A stretch of 64,000 nucleotides of DNA from Terriglobia bacterium (GTDB lineage: Bacteria; Acidobacteriota; Terriglobia; Acidiferrales; UBA7541): assembly GCA_023512135.1 (NCBI GenBank), contig JAIMAG010000004.1, positions 62,001 through 126,000 on the forward strand, read 5' to 3'. Position numbers and translations under genes: made by a program. The notes beneath the pieces are model-generated. The model made no database searches. It was not told where the DNA came from and saw nothing but the letters and a program-made list of their open reading frames with translations. This document shows positions 26,701-34,622 of this stretch, piece after piece (the stretch's first letter is position 1; every line of letters starts with the position of its first letter).

Positions 26701-26992
26701 CCTCGGCAAAGCCTTCCTTGCGCACGGTCACCTCGTAGCGGCCGGGCTGCAGAAACGGTGCAGCAAATCGTCCTGCTTCTGTTGTGGTCAACCGGATCTG
26801 GGCTCCGGTGCCTACGTTCCGAACGATCACTTCGGCTTCCGGCACCACCAGGCCGCCGGGGTCGGTCACCGTGCCGTTGATTTGTCCGGTACCCGCGGTC
26901 TGCCCCGATGCCGTCGCTGCCACACCGAGCGTCAACCCCAGCGCGGCCAGCAGACACAACACCCCGTTTCGCTTTCGTTTCTGTGCGTGCAT
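23762..26992 (-). CDS. TonB-dependent receptor, Oar-like with carboxypeptidase-regulatory N-domain (receptor 2)
   Basis: 1076 residues. The ATG at 26992 has AGGAGG 5 nt upstream; the frame extends seven codons further. A signal peptide of about 31 residues ends near ATASGQ. A regulatory-like domain (GQINGTVTDPGGLVVPEAEV) follows, then a plug with FRGINSLYNNNMVDGADNNQ and YGRAAGGIVNAVTRSGSN. The barrel ends in QMQFGARIRF with the terminal Phe. No SusD partner is adjacent. It differs strongly from receptor 1 outside the plug, so the ligands are probably different. It has its own promoter with an inverted repeat at 27109-27157 and its own terminator. Confidence 0.93.
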   Translation of the reverse strand: MHAQKRKRNGVLCLLAALGLTLGVAATASGQTAGTGQINGTVTDPGGLVVPEAEVIVRNVGTGAQIRLTTTEAGRFAAPFLQPGRYEVTVRKEGFAEVKRENITVEVGQTVTLDLELPLREARETVVVTTELPLVETEKFEVSQIIGERALENIPLNGRRWDNLVLLTPGVSEDGGFGGISFRGINSLYNNNMVDGADNNQAFFSEARGRTRIAYGYSLNAIKEFQVQTAAYSAEYGRAAGGIVNAVTRSGSNVLHGDFFYFIRDDLWLARDPIANASGQPKPDERRQQFGGSLSGPLVADKLFFFLNYDQQKRNFPAVIIPFNANFFDTSDPNSQAARCTHPRCPEVLAALAAITNTIAPRKGDQYLGLAKLDYQLDPSNRISGVFNILRWKSPNGILTSPVLTSTALANGTDLVDNEFLTVTWTYVITPNVVNEARFQYGRDFERQTPNASGPSFTISGAASFGMPNFLPRGAFPNEKRFQWTDNVSYLRGRHQFKFGLDINHVRDNLQNLFQGGGVYNYSGTTALNNFVSDIFDGTRRYSSFVQTVDPITGSGKGFFTTNDYNFYIQDNIKLLPSLTINLGLRYELQDMPKVVQANPAVPETARLNTDTNNWGPRFGFAWGLGGAQKTVLRGGYGIYYGRTQNSSIFVHLFQNGVFQQLFSFTPSTPGAPIAPNVVFPLPDTAPPFGPIFGTSGPVPRNNFNSLEEFLAAFPSARGSAVVDVLAPDFVNPIVHQYDLAVERELFWNMSVSVSYVGSRGQRLPVFVDANLPRPDSTATYAVLDASNSLQRTFQVPFWSGAVPRPNPRVGVILMGKSVINSWYNGMLLRVRRRGERFFFDANFTWSQARDNGQVAGVNGTFAGTTNPLNPFDLRSEYGLSDIDIRRRFIFHATWVMPWGDYTDNAGLKALIGGWRASGVIRVQDGRPVEAQMGSRPSCAFNGGLTCAVISSTGGPVNGRVPFIPRNTLFTTPALKVVDLRITREFRLTERTTFEFLWEAFNLFNHTNGFSVDNRMFFFASSSSNPAAPCSATRLGISASDFRGCLTPNNSFLAVRSTSNTLYTARQMQFGARIRF

Positions 26993-27108
26993 TTTTCCTC
27001 CTGCCCCATCCACGAGATGTGCACTTTTTTCACGGCACGCTGCTGTCCGGGTTCTGGGGTTTTGCAGGAGCTTTTGACTGAAGGCCCGGGCAGCGCGTTC
27101 CGTCCCTG

Positions 27109-27157
27109 CTCACATCCGATTCAGCGTTACTCTAGGGTTGGGATGTGAGCCTGTCAA
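27109..27157 (-). promoter_or_regulatory. Promoter of TonB-dependent receptor 2 with overlapping inverted-repeat operator candidate
   Basis: Minus-strand TTGACA (27157-27152), a 17-nt spacer and TAGAGT (27134-27129). A 9-bp inverted repeat CTCACATCC / GGATGTGAG (27109-27117 and 27141-27149) brackets the -10 box, half-site centres 32 bp apart (about three helical turns), typical of a dimeric or looping repressor. The remaining 130-nt leader shows no riboswitch I recognise. The rest of the 421-bp gap before hpt (26993-27413) holds only the hpt promoter. Confidence 0.65.
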
Positions 27158-27344
27158 GGCTACCGGCTGTGGATTACCGGCCGATGAAAGCGTCATCACA
27201 GGGTTGTGAAAAAAACCGGCCCTGTCTGCGAGTCTCCTTCGAACTCGGCCTCTGCTGCAACGGGCTTTACCGTCCCCGGGAGCCGACTCCGTGGGGTGCC
27301 TTTTGCCGCCCGCTGCTCTGTGCCGGTGGCGTCCAGGGCCCGGC

Positions 27345-27373
27345 TTGTCAAGGCTGGTGCAGTGCGTTAGAGT
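27345..27373 (+). promoter_or_regulatory. Promoter of the hpt-rpiB-deoC operon
   Basis: TTGTCA (27345-27350), a 17-nt spacer and TAGAGT (27368-27373). The start near 27380 leaves about 34 nt before the hpt GTG, including GAGGAG at 27398-27403. Confidence 0.55.
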
Positions 27374-27413
27374 ACGCGCCTGTTTCTGCGAATCGCTGAG
27401 GAGTCCTGCCGTC

Positions 27414-27959
27414 GTGGCCACCCGCCGCCGAAAAGAGCTGAAGGTGCTGATTCGTCAGGCCGAAATTCAGCGGGCCGTTCGACGCATCGCCCGGCAGATC
27501 GAGCGCGACTTCCAGGGTCAGCGCGTGCATCTGATCGGCGTGCTCAAAGGGGCCTGCATCTTCCTCAGCGATCTGATCCGCGAAATTCATCTGGACGTCT
27601 CGCTGGACTTCATGGCCGTAGCCAGCTACGGCAAAGGGAAACAGTCTTCCGGCCAGGTGCGTCTGCTGAAGGATTTGGACACGAGTATCGAGGGCCTGAA
27701 CGTGATTCTGGTCGAGGATATTCTGGACACGGGGCTGACGCTGAACTACCTGTGCCGAATTCTCGAACAGCGCAAGCCGCGCACGCTGCGTATCGCCGCC
27801 CTGCTCGACAAGCCCTCGCGCCGCATCATCCCGCAGGTGCAGGCTCACTATCTGGGGTTCGAGATTCCGAACGAATTTGTCGTCGGCTACGGCCTGGATT
27901 ACGCCGAACGCTATCGCAATCTGAGGGACGTCTGCGTGCTGTCGCAACCCCCGGAGTAA
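27414..27959 (+). CDS. hpt: Hypoxanthine (guanine) phosphoribosyltransferase
   Basis: 181 residues. It salvages hypoxanthine or guanine with PRPP to give IMP or GMP in the cytoplasm. The GTG at 27414 is 10 nt after GAGGAG. Family motifs are all present: LIGVLKGACIFLSDLIR near the N-terminus, the flexible-loop SYGKGKQSSG, the PRPP-binding VILVEDILDTGLTL, and IPNEFVVGYGLDYAERYRNL at the C-terminus. The rpiB-like gene begins 3 bp after its stop. With rpiB and deoC downstream, the operon links nucleobase and (deoxy)ribose-phosphate handling. Confidence 0.96.
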   Translation: MATRRRKELKVLIRQAEIQRAVRRIARQIERDFQGQRVHLIGVLKGACIFLSDLIREIHLDVSLDFMAVASYGKGKQSSGQVRLLKDLDTSIEGLNVILVEDILDTGLTLNYLCRILEQRKPRTLRIAALLDKPSRRIIPQVQAHYLGFEIPNEFVVGYGLDYAERYRNLRDVCVLSQPPE

Positions 27960-27962
27960 GCC

Positions 27963-28586
27963 ATGCCGCGCAGCGTGCTGACGGCCAGCGACCTGGACGG
28001 GATTCCGAACGGCGGCGAAGTCTGCATCCCGCCGGGGACGCTCGTCACTCCACTGGCGCGCGAAGAAGCCGAACGACGCGGCATCTCCATCCGGCTCGCG
28101 GAACCAGAAGGTGTGGCCGGTCCGCAGGCGCGGGTCGTGGCGATCGGCGCCGACCACGCCGGCTTCGAACTGAAGCAGTATTTGCTCGGCCTGCTCCGCG
28201 ATGCGGGATACTCGGTGCTGGACTTGGGCACGCACAGCGCCGAGCCGGTCGATTACCCGGATACGGCCGAAGCCGTTGCCCGCGCTGTCGTGCGGGGCGA
28301 AGCGTGGCGCGGCATCGTGATCGACGGCGTCGGAATCGGCAGCTCGATCGCCGCCAACAAACTGCCCGGTGCGCGCGCCGCACTCTGCTATGATCGCATC
28401 ACCGCGCGGAACAGCCGCGAGCACAACGATGCCAACATCCTTGCGCTGGGCGCGCGCCTGATTTCCCGCGAACTGGCCCGGGAGATCGTGGCGGTCTGGC
28501 TCGAAACGCCGTTCGCCGGCGGACGGCATCAGCGCCGCGTCGAAAAAATCCGCGCGATCGAGCTGCGCGCGCTCGAGCACCGTTGA
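27963..28586 (+). CDS. RpiB/LacAB-family sugar-phosphate isomerase with EutQ-like N-terminal extension (likely microcompartment type)
   Basis: 207 residues against about 150 for ordinary RpiB. Residues 58-200 are the RpiB fold: VVAIGADHAGFELKQYL, YPDTAEAVARAV, GIGSSIAANKLPGARAALCY and SREHNDANILALGARL. The catalytic Cys of RpiB (in the usual CGTGIG) is Asp121 here (IDGVGIG), so the reaction or mechanism may differ. The first 45 residues (LTASDLDGIPNGGEVCIPPG, then TLVTPLAREEAERRGISI) resemble the start of EutQ, a microcompartment-linked protein. Ribose-5-phosphate/ribulose-5-phosphate isomerisation is the default prediction. deoC follows after 36 bp; together they recall sugar-phosphate microcompartment loci. 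Confidence 0.8.
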   Translation: MPRSVLTASDLDGIPNGGEVCIPPGTLVTPLAREEAERRGISIRLAEPEGVAGPQARVVAIGADHAGFELKQYLLGLLRDAGYSVLDLGTHSAEPVDYPDTAEAVARAVVRGEAWRGIVIDGVGIGSSIAANKLPGARAALCYDRITARNSREHNDANILALGARLISRELAREIVAVWLETPFAGGRHQRRVEKIRAIELRALEHR

Positions 28587-28622
28587 GCAGATCGCAGATT
28601 GCAGTTCGCCAGAGACGACGCC

Positions 28623-29567
28623 ATGCAGCCACACGAGCTCGAACAGCTCATCCGCGCTGTCGCCGAGGAAGTCTTGAACTATCTCGGCGGCAGCGGAACG
28701 CCCCCCGCGCAGACTGAATCCGACGAAGCCCCGTGCACGGACTGCGATCAGCGCTGCATCGAACGCTGCGCCCGCCGCGCCAAACAGGTGGTTGCCGCCG
28801 GCGCCGACCGCCTCTCGGCCAGCGCGCCCATCGGCACCGTGGATGCCGACCTGGCTCCCCTGATCGACCATACTCTGCTGCGTCCGGAAGCTACCCGCGA
28901 CGACATCGAGCGGCTCTGCCAGGAGGCGCTGCGATTCGGTTTCGCTTCCGTGGTGGTCAACCCCTGGTACGTTCCCCTGGCCGCTGAGCGGCTCCGCGGC
29001 TCCCGTGTGCGGGTCTGCACGGTCGTGGGATTTCCGCTCGGGGCCACACTGCCGCAGGTGAAACTCTACGAAACCGAACAGGTGCTCAAGCTCGGCGCCG
29101 AAGAAGTGGACATGGTCCTGAACATCGGTGCGCTGAAGTCCAGCCAGGACGAGGTCGTCGAAAGCGACATCCGCGGCGTCGTCGAAGCCTGCCACCGCAC
29201 CGGCGCTATCTGCAAGGTCATCCTGGAGACGGCCTTGTTGACCCTGGAAGAAAAAGTGCGGGCTTGCCTCGCCAGCAAGCGCGCCGGCGCCGATTTTGTG
29301 AAGACTTCGACTGGTTTCGGCCCGGGTGGCGCTACGGCCGAAGATGTGGCCCTGATGCGCTGTGTGGTGGGTCCGGAGATGGGCGTCAAGGCTGCCGGCG
29401 GTATCCGCTCGCTCGAGGAGCTGCGCCGCATGGTTACGGCTGGCGCCACCCGCATCGGTGCCTCGGCCTCCGTCCGTATCCTCGAGGAAGCCCGTGCGGG
29501 CACGGCTGGTCGTTCCGCTGCGCTATCCACTGCGTCGTCGCCGCCGTCCTTCCGCACGACGTACTGA
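28623..29567 (+). CDS. deoC: Deoxyribose-phosphate aldolase with N-terminal encapsulation-peptide-like helix and four-Cys motif
   Basis: 314 residues against about 220-250 for plain DeoC. The core starts near residue 72 ([20 protein letters not shown]) and has the class I aldolase residues: Asp in [13 protein letters not shown], the Schiff-base Lys in [15 protein letters not shown] and the second Lys in GVKAAGGIR. It cleaves 2-deoxyribose-5-phosphate to acetaldehyde and glyceraldehyde-3-phosphate. Residues 4-21 ([18 protein letters not shown]) form an amphipathic helix like microcompartment encapsulation peptides. A flexible linker and C-x2-C-x3-C-x3-C (Cys38, 41, 45, 49) follow. The ATG at 28623 keeps the helix at the very N-terminus. 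Acetaldehyde is a toxic intermediate such compartments contain. Confidence 0.9.
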   Translation: MQPHELEQLIRAVAEEVLNYLGGSGTPPAQTESDEAPCTDCDQRCIERCARRAKQVVAAGADRLSASAPIGTVDADLAPLIDHTLLRPEATRDDIERLCQEALRFGFASVVVNPWYVPLAAERLRGSRVRVCTVVGFPLGATLPQVKLYETEQVLKLGAEEVDMVLNIGALKSSQDEVVESDIRGVVEACHRTGAICKVILETALLTLEEKVRACLASKRAGADFVKTSTGFGPGGATAEDVALMRCVVGPEMGVKAAGGIRSLEELRRMVTAGATRIGASASVRILEEARAGTAGRSAALSTASSPPSFRTTY

Positions 29568-29660
29568 GCCGCAAAAAAAGTCAGCTTCCACTGTACCGAA
29601 CAGTGCTCGGCATCCTCCACAGGCTTTTGAATGGGCCCGATGAGCGACCGGGGAATAGGG

Positions 29661-29829
29661 TATACTGGTGTGTAGTTCTGCTGCAGAATCGTTCTGCGGC
29701 ATCGAACCGGCTGCGCAAGCCATCGCGGCATGACGTTCCTTGCACCGTGCTGGAGGAACGCCCTGCCGCCGGGGAGGCCATGATTTCCTCGCCCGTGCGG
29801 TTGTTGCCCGGCACGGACTGCAGAGAACC
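29661..29829 (+). promoter_or_regulatory. Possible promoter and structured leader of the GAF-phosphatase gene
   Basis: TATACT at 29661-29666 lacks a good -35. The following 160 nt contain TTCTGC/GCAGAA and CGTTCCT/AGGAACG inverted repeats. No gene is visible between deoC and 29830. Confidence 0.3.
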
Positions 29830-31581
29830 ATGGAAACGGCGGAAAACAAGCTGCAACTGGATGTGCCGGCGGAAGTGCTGGCCACCCTGGTCGAGATCGG
29901 CGAAGAGATCAACGCCTCGCTCGATCTCGACGAAGTGCTTTCTCGCGCGGCTGCCCTGATCAAGCGGCTGATCGACTACGAGGTATTTGCCGTCTTGCTG
30001 CTGGACGAGCGCACCGGCGAGCTGTACTTCCGCTTCGCCATCGGCCACCGCCCCGAAGTGGTCGAGCACTGGCGCATCCCGCTGGGCAAAGGCATCGTAG
30101 GCACGGTGGCCCAGACGCGGCAGCCGCTGCGCGTGCCCGATGTCTCGCGCGAGCCGAACTACATCAATGCGCTCGATACCGTGCGCTCCGAGCTCGCGGT
30201 GCCTCTGCTGTACAAGGGGCGCGTGATTGGCGTGCTCGATATTCAGTCCTCTCGGCCCGACGATTTCACGCGGGACCAGCAGAACATCCTGACGCTGCTG
30301 GCCAGTCGCATCTCCATTGCCATCGAAAACGCGCGCCTGTACGAGCGCGCGCGCCGCCAGGCCGAATCCCTGCTGCTGTTGAACGAGATTGGCCGGGAAA
30401 GCAGCTCGATCCTCGACCTCGAAGCGCTGCTCCGGCGCGCCGCGGAGCTGGTCAAGCGGGTGATCGACTATCAGATTTTCAGCATTCTGCTGTACGACGA
30501 GCGCCTGCAGGCCTATCGCCGCCGCCTCACGGTGAAGTATGGGGAAAGCATCGTGGAGCGTCACATGGCGGTGGCCGGCGAGGGCATCATCGGCGCGGCC
30601 GTTTCTCTGCGCCGGCCCGTGCGGGTGGCCGATGTCACCGAAGACCCGCGCTACATTCCGTTGAACCCGGAGACGCGTTCCGAGCTGGCCGTGCCCATGA
30701 TTTTCCAGGACCGGGTGATCGGCGTGCTCGACCTGGAAAGCCCCGAGTTCAACTACTTCACGGAAGAGCACGAGCAGGCCCTTTCGATTCTTGCAGCCCA
30801 ACTGGCCGTCTCGATCGAAAATGCCCGTCTCTACGAAAAGCTGGCGCGCGAAGAAGCGCGCATGGAACGCGAGCTGCAGGCGGCGCGGCGCATCCAGGGC
30901 GCGTTGCTGCCGGCGGTGCCTGCTGAGGACTTCGGTGTCGAGCTGGCCGCGCGCTACCTTTCCGCACGCGAGGTGGGCGGCGATCTCTACGACTTCATCC
31001 GCTACACCCCGCAGCAGTTGGCCGTGATGCTCGGAGACGTCAGCGGCAAGGGTACGGCCGCCGCACTCTACGGTGCCGTAGCCATCGGGATTTTGCGCAG
31101 TGCTGCCCAGCAGAAACTCCCCCCGGCCGAGTTGCTGCAACGGCTGAACGACCTGATCTGTGAGCGCCGCGTGGATGGCCGCTTCATGACCCTGACCTAT
31201 GCCACCTGGAATCGTGCCAAGCACAAGCTGCGCATTGCCAATGCCGGCCAGGCGCAGCCGATGCTCCTGCATGGTGGCCGCTGCGAGAAAATTCCCTTGA
31301 CGGGTCTGCCTGTGGGCATCGAACCGGGCGTTGCCTACGACGAATTGGCCTTCGTGCTGGACCCGGGCGACGTGCTGCTGTTCTACTCCGACGGCATCAC
31401 CGAAGCGACCAGCGAATCCGGCGAGCAGTTCGGCACGGAACGGTTGCGAGACCTGTTGCTGGCTCACGCTGCGGCCTCCGCAGCGGAAATCGCCGATCGG
31501 ATCATGGACGCGGTCGAAGACTTCGCCGGCAGCGCTGCTCTGGCCGATGATCGCACGCTGGTGGTGCTGAAGGTGAAGTGA
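29830..31581 (+). CDS. Two-GAF-domain PP2C (SpoIIE/RsbU-type) serine phosphatase
   Basis: 583 residues from the ATG at 29830. Two tandem GAF domains (about residues 20-185 and 195-365) have matching patterns such as IPLGKGIVGTVAQTRQPLRV and MAVAGEGIIGAAVSLRRPVR. A short coiled coil (ARMERELQAARRIQGALLP) links to a PP2C/SpoIIE domain with metal-binding motifs EVGGDLYDFI, LGDVSGKGTAAAL, FYSDGITEA and ALADDRTLVVLKV. Such proteins sense small ligands through GAF and dephosphorylate anti-sigma-factor antagonists. No anti-sigma partner is adjacent. Its last codon overlaps the lysA start (GTGA), so the two are translationally coupled despite unrelated functions. Confidence 0.93.
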   Translation: METAENKLQLDVPAEVLATLVEIGEEINASLDLDEVLSRAAALIKRLIDYEVFAVLLLDERTGELYFRFAIGHRPEVVEHWRIPLGKGIVGTVAQTRQPLRVPDVSREPNYINALDTVRSELAVPLLYKGRVIGVLDIQSSRPDDFTRDQQNILTLLASRISIAIENARLYERARRQAESLLLLNEIGRESSSILDLEALLRRAAELVKRVIDYQIFSILLYDERLQAYRRRLTVKYGESIVERHMAVAGEGIIGAAVSLRRPVRVADVTEDPRYIPLNPETRSELAVPMIFQDRVIGVLDLESPEFNYFTEEHEQALSILAAQLAVSIENARLYEKLAREEARMERELQAARRIQGALLPAVPAEDFGVELAARYLSAREVGGDLYDFIRYTPQQLAVMLGDVSGKGTAAALYGAVAIGILRSAAQQKLPPAELLQRLNDLICERRVDGRFMTLTYATWNRAKHKLRIANAGQAQPMLLHGGRCEKIPLTGLPVGIEPGVAYDELAFVLDPGDVLLFYSDGITEATSESGEQFGTERLRDLLLAHAAASAAEIADRIMDAVEDFAGSAALADDRTLVVLKVK

Positions 31582-32888
31582 ACTCCGCCCTGCCGATGCC
31601 TGACCGCGGCCTGCTTCCCGATTCGTCTCCGAACACTCCGGCTGCCGTGGACTTCGGCTACCGGCGCGGGCAGTTATGTGCCGAGGGGGTGGCGCTGGAG
31701 CGCATCGCGGCGGCTGTCGGCACGCCCGCTTATGTCTACAGTCGGTCGGCGATCGAGCGTGCCTTCGCGCGGCTCGAAGCGGTCTTCCGCGGCCTGCCGC
31801 ACACGATTTGCTACGCGGTCAAGGCCAATTCGAATCTGGCCATCCTGCGGCTGTTCGTGCGGCTGGGCAGCGGGTTCGACGTCGTTTCCGGCGGAGAGCT
31901 CGAGCGCGTGCGCCGCGCCGGCGGTGCGCCCGGCCGCATCGTGTTCTCCGGGGTGGGCAAGACGCGGGAAGAAATCCGCGAAGCCCTCCGTGCGGGCATC
32001 CTGCTGTTGAACGTCGAGTCCGAGGCCGAACTGGAACTGGTGGCCGAACAGGCCGCCCGGCTCCGGCGGTCGGCTCCGGTCAGTTTGCGGGTCAACCCGG
32101 ATGTGCGCGCAGGCGATCATCCGCACATCCGCACCGGCCATCACACGCACAAGTTCGGCCTGGATTGGCCGGAGGCGCGCCGGCTCTACCTGCGTCACCG
32201 CCGGCACCGCTGGTTGCTCTGGCGGGGCATCAGCGCACACATTGGCTCGCAGATTCTCCGCGTCGAGCCGTTCCGTCGCGCCGCCCGACGTTTGGCGAGC
32301 TACGTGGGCGACCTGGCCCGCATGGGGATTCGGCTGCGCTATCTGGATTTCGGTGGTGGCATCGGGGTGCGCTACTGGCGCGAGCGACCGTTCGCGTTGC
32401 GGGACTACGCCCGCACCGTATCGGCAGCTTTTGCGCCGCTCGGCTGCCATCTGCTGCTGGAGCCGGGGCGGTTCCTGGTGGCGCATGCCGGAGTGCTGTT
32501 GACCCGCGTGCTCTACCTCAAGCAGGTGCGCCATCGAACGTTCGTCATCGTGGATGCCGCGATGAATGATTTTCTTCGACCGACGCTCTACGGCGCCGTG
32601 CATCCCATCACCACCGCGCGGCAGGATTCCCGGGGCCGGCGCCGACGCGTGACCCTCGTCGGACCCGTCTGCGAAACCGGAGACTGTTTTCTGCAAGACT
32701 GGCCGCTGCCGCCGGTGCGCCCAGGTGACCTGCTGGTGCTCTGGGGAGCGGGCGCCTACGGGATGGTGCTCGCCTCGAACTACAATTCGCGGCCGCGGCC
32801 GGCCGAGGTGCTCGTTTCAGGCAATCGTTTCCGCATCATCCGCCGACGCGAAGCCCGCAGCGACCTCTGGCGCGGCGAACGACCCTGA
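31578..32888 (+). CDS. lysA: Diaminopimelate decarboxylase
   Basis: 436 residues, PLP fold-type III. It decarboxylates meso-diaminopimelate to L-lysine, the last step of lysine synthesis, in the cytoplasm. The PLP lysine is Lys82 in CYAVKANSN. GISAHIGSQ, LDFGGGIGV, EPGRFLVAHAGVLL and GPVCETGDCF are all typical, and GAYGMVLASNYN lies near the C-terminus. The GTG at 31578 overlaps the preceding stop by 4 bp; an ATG at 31596 would remove six residues. It could also be another amino-acid decarboxylase of the family, but the CETGD and EPGR context favours LysA. Confidence 0.93.
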   Translation: MNSALPMPDRGLLPDSSPNTPAAVDFGYRRGQLCAEGVALERIAAAVGTPAYVYSRSAIERAFARLEAVFRGLPHTICYAVKANSNLAILRLFVRLGSGFDVVSGGELERVRRAGGAPGRIVFSGVGKTREEIREALRAGILLLNVESEAELELVAEQAARLRRSAPVSLRVNPDVRAGDHPHIRTGHHTHKFGLDWPEARRLYLRHRRHRWLLWRGISAHIGSQILRVEPFRRAARRLASYVGDLARMGIRLRYLDFGGGIGVRYWRERPFALRDYARTVSAAFAPLGCHLLLEPGRFLVAHAGVLLTRVLYLKQVRHRTFVIVDAAMNDFLRPTLYGAVHPITTARQDSRGRRRRVTLVGPVCETGDCFLQDWPLPPVRPGDLLVLWGAGAYGMVLASNYNSRPRPAEVLVSGNRFRIIRRREARSDLWRGERP

Positions 32889-32912
32889 GCAGCGCGCCGA
32901 GCCAGGGCTGCG

Positions 32913-34622
32913 TCACGGTTCGCTGCGGTACACCACCCGCCCGCCCACGACAGTGAATCGCACCTGCACATCGGCAATGGACTCCGGCGGAATGGCAAAC
33001 AGGTCGGCATCGAGCACCACCAGGTCAGCCAGTTTGCCCGGAGTCAGGGTGCCTTTGGTGGCTTCGGCAAACTCGGCGTAGGCGGAGCCCAGCGTGTAGG
33101 CCCTCAAAGCTTCTTCCAGCGTGATCTTCTGCTCGGGAAACCACCCGTTCGGGTGTTTGCCGTCCAGCGTGCGCCGGGTCACAGCCGCATAGATGCCGGT
33201 GAATGGATTCAGGGGCGCCACCGTCCAGTCCGAGCCAAACGCCAGCACCACGCCGGCGTCGAGCAGGGTTCGGAACGCATAGGTGGTCCGGCAGCGTTCG
33301 GCGCCGATCCGCTTTTCTGCCCAGCGACCGTCATCGATGGCGTGGTACGGCTGCATGGACGCGATGACACCGAGCTGGGCGAATCGGGCGAAGTCGTCCG
33401 GATGGATGTGCTGGGCGTGCTCGATGCGCCAGCGCCGCGCCACACCCGGTGACGCGTCCGGCATGGAGCCATCCCAGGCCGGATTCTGCCGCGCCGCTTC
33501 CGCATACGCTTCCAGGATCATCCGATTCGCGCGGTCGCCGATGGCATGGATGCACAGTTGCAGCCCGGCCCGGTCGGCGCCCAGGATCATCTGCCGGATT
33601 TCCGGTTCCGGATACATCGCCAGGCCGGACGTCTCCGGTGCATCCAGATAAGGCGCAAAAAAAAGCGCTGTGCTGGAGCCCAGTGAGCCGTCTGCAAACG
33701 CCTTCAGCGCGCCGATCTTCAGCCAGTCGTCGCCGAGGCCGGCGCGAATGCCTGCATCCGCCAGCGATTTCCACTGGGCAATCGGCAGGATGCTGTAGAT
33801 GCGTGCGGTCAACCGCCCCTGCCGACGCAGCGCCTGATAAACGCGCAAGTCAGCCGGGCTGCTGATGTCGTGAATACCGGTCAGTCCGAACCGGTTCGCT
33901 TCCGCCAGCGCCGCCAGCACTGCCCGGGTGCGCTGTTCCTCGCTGGGTTCCGGGATGACGCGCTCGACCAGCTCCATGGCGGCATCTTTCAGCACGCCGG
34001 TCGGTGTGCCGTCGGCGTCGCGCACGATGACCCCGCCCGGCGGGTCGGGCGTCTGGCGCGTGATGCCGGCGCGTTCAAGAGCCAGCGTGTTCGCCAGTCC
34101 CATGTGTCCATCGTAGCGGCGAACAAAAACGGGATGGGCGGTGGTCAGCGGGTCGATCCAGCTCCGATGCGGCAGCGGGTCTCCGCCCCACAGCTCATGA
34201 TCCCACGTGCCACCCAGAATCCATTCTCCCTTGGGCAGGCGGTTGGCGAATTCGCCGATGCGGCGGGCGAATTCCTCTGGAGTGGCCGCGTCGCGCAGGT
34301 CCACGCGGGTCAGTTGCAGGCCGCCGCTCGAGAAGTGCACGTGCGAGTCAATCAGCCCGGGCAGAACGCTTTTGCCGCGCGCGTCCAGCACCAGCGTTTC
34401 CGGCCCGATCCAGGCGGCGATTTCTGTGTTGGTGCCTACGGCGGTGATACGGTCTCCGACGATGGCCACTGCCTCGGCGTGCGGGTGGGCGCGGTCGCCG
34501 GTCCACACGCGTCCGTTTCGCACGACCAGTGTCGCACCGGCTGGTCGGCTCGTCTGCGGAGCGTGCGTCACCACCAGGGCCACAAACAGGAAAAGAAAGC
34601 TCAGCAAAAACAGCATCCTCAT
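32913..34622 (-). CDS. Exported amidohydrolase (YtcJ-like metal-dependent hydrolase)
   Basis: About 569 residues. The ATG at 34622 overlaps the nadK stop as ATGA and starts a signal peptide ([19 protein letters not shown]). The mature part begins with the amidohydrolase-3 pattern [15 protein letters not shown]-like strand and [13 protein letters not shown], the HxH metal motif. [35 protein letters not shown] and [20 protein letters not shown] are standard for the YtcJ/AepA group. The chemistry is hydrolysis of an amide or ester bond; the substrate is unknown. It is the last gene of the mutM-to-nadK operon. Confidence 0.88.
   Translation of the reverse strand: MRMLFLLSFLFLFVALVVTHAPQTSRPAGATLVVRNGRVWTGDRAHPHAEAVAIVGDRITAVGTNTEIAAWIGPETLVLDARGKSVLPGLIDSHVHFSSGGLQLTRVDLRDAATPEEFARRIGEFANRLPKGEWILGGTWDHELWGGDPLPHRSWIDPLTTAHPVFVRRYDGHMGLANTLALERAGITRQTPDPPGGVIVRDADGTPTGVLKDAAMELVERVIPEPSEEQRTRAVLAALAEANRFGLTGIHDISSPADLRVYQALRRQGRLTARIYSILPIAQWKSLADAGIRAGLGDDWLKIGALKAFADGSLGSSTALFFAPYLDAPETSGLAMYPEPEIRQMILGADRAGLQLCIHAIGDRANRMILEAYAEAARQNPAWDGSMPDASPGVARRWRIEHAQHIHPDDFARFAQLGVIASMQPYHAIDDGRWAEKRIGAERCRTTYAFRTLLDAGVVLAFGSDWTVAPLNPFTGIYAAVTRRTLDGKHPNGWFPEQKITLEEALRAYTLGSAYAEFAEATKGTLTPGKLADLVVLDADLFAIPPESIADVQVRFTVVGGRVVYRSEP

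Noticed and set aside
17540-26992. SusC/SusD-type glycan uptake loci
   Set aside because: Both receptors stand alone with no SusD-like lipoprotein or glycoside hydrolases next to them; they are Oar-like.
26993-27122. Possible riboswitch in the receptor 2 leader
   Set aside because: Neither a cobalamin box nor other known aptamer signature is visible; only a plain 130-nt leader.
27145-27399. 84-codon Cys-rich frame upstream of hpt ending at its ribosome site
   Set aside because: Third-position G/C is only about 60%, much lower than real genes here; no ribosome site at its GTG; the hpt promoter lies inside it.
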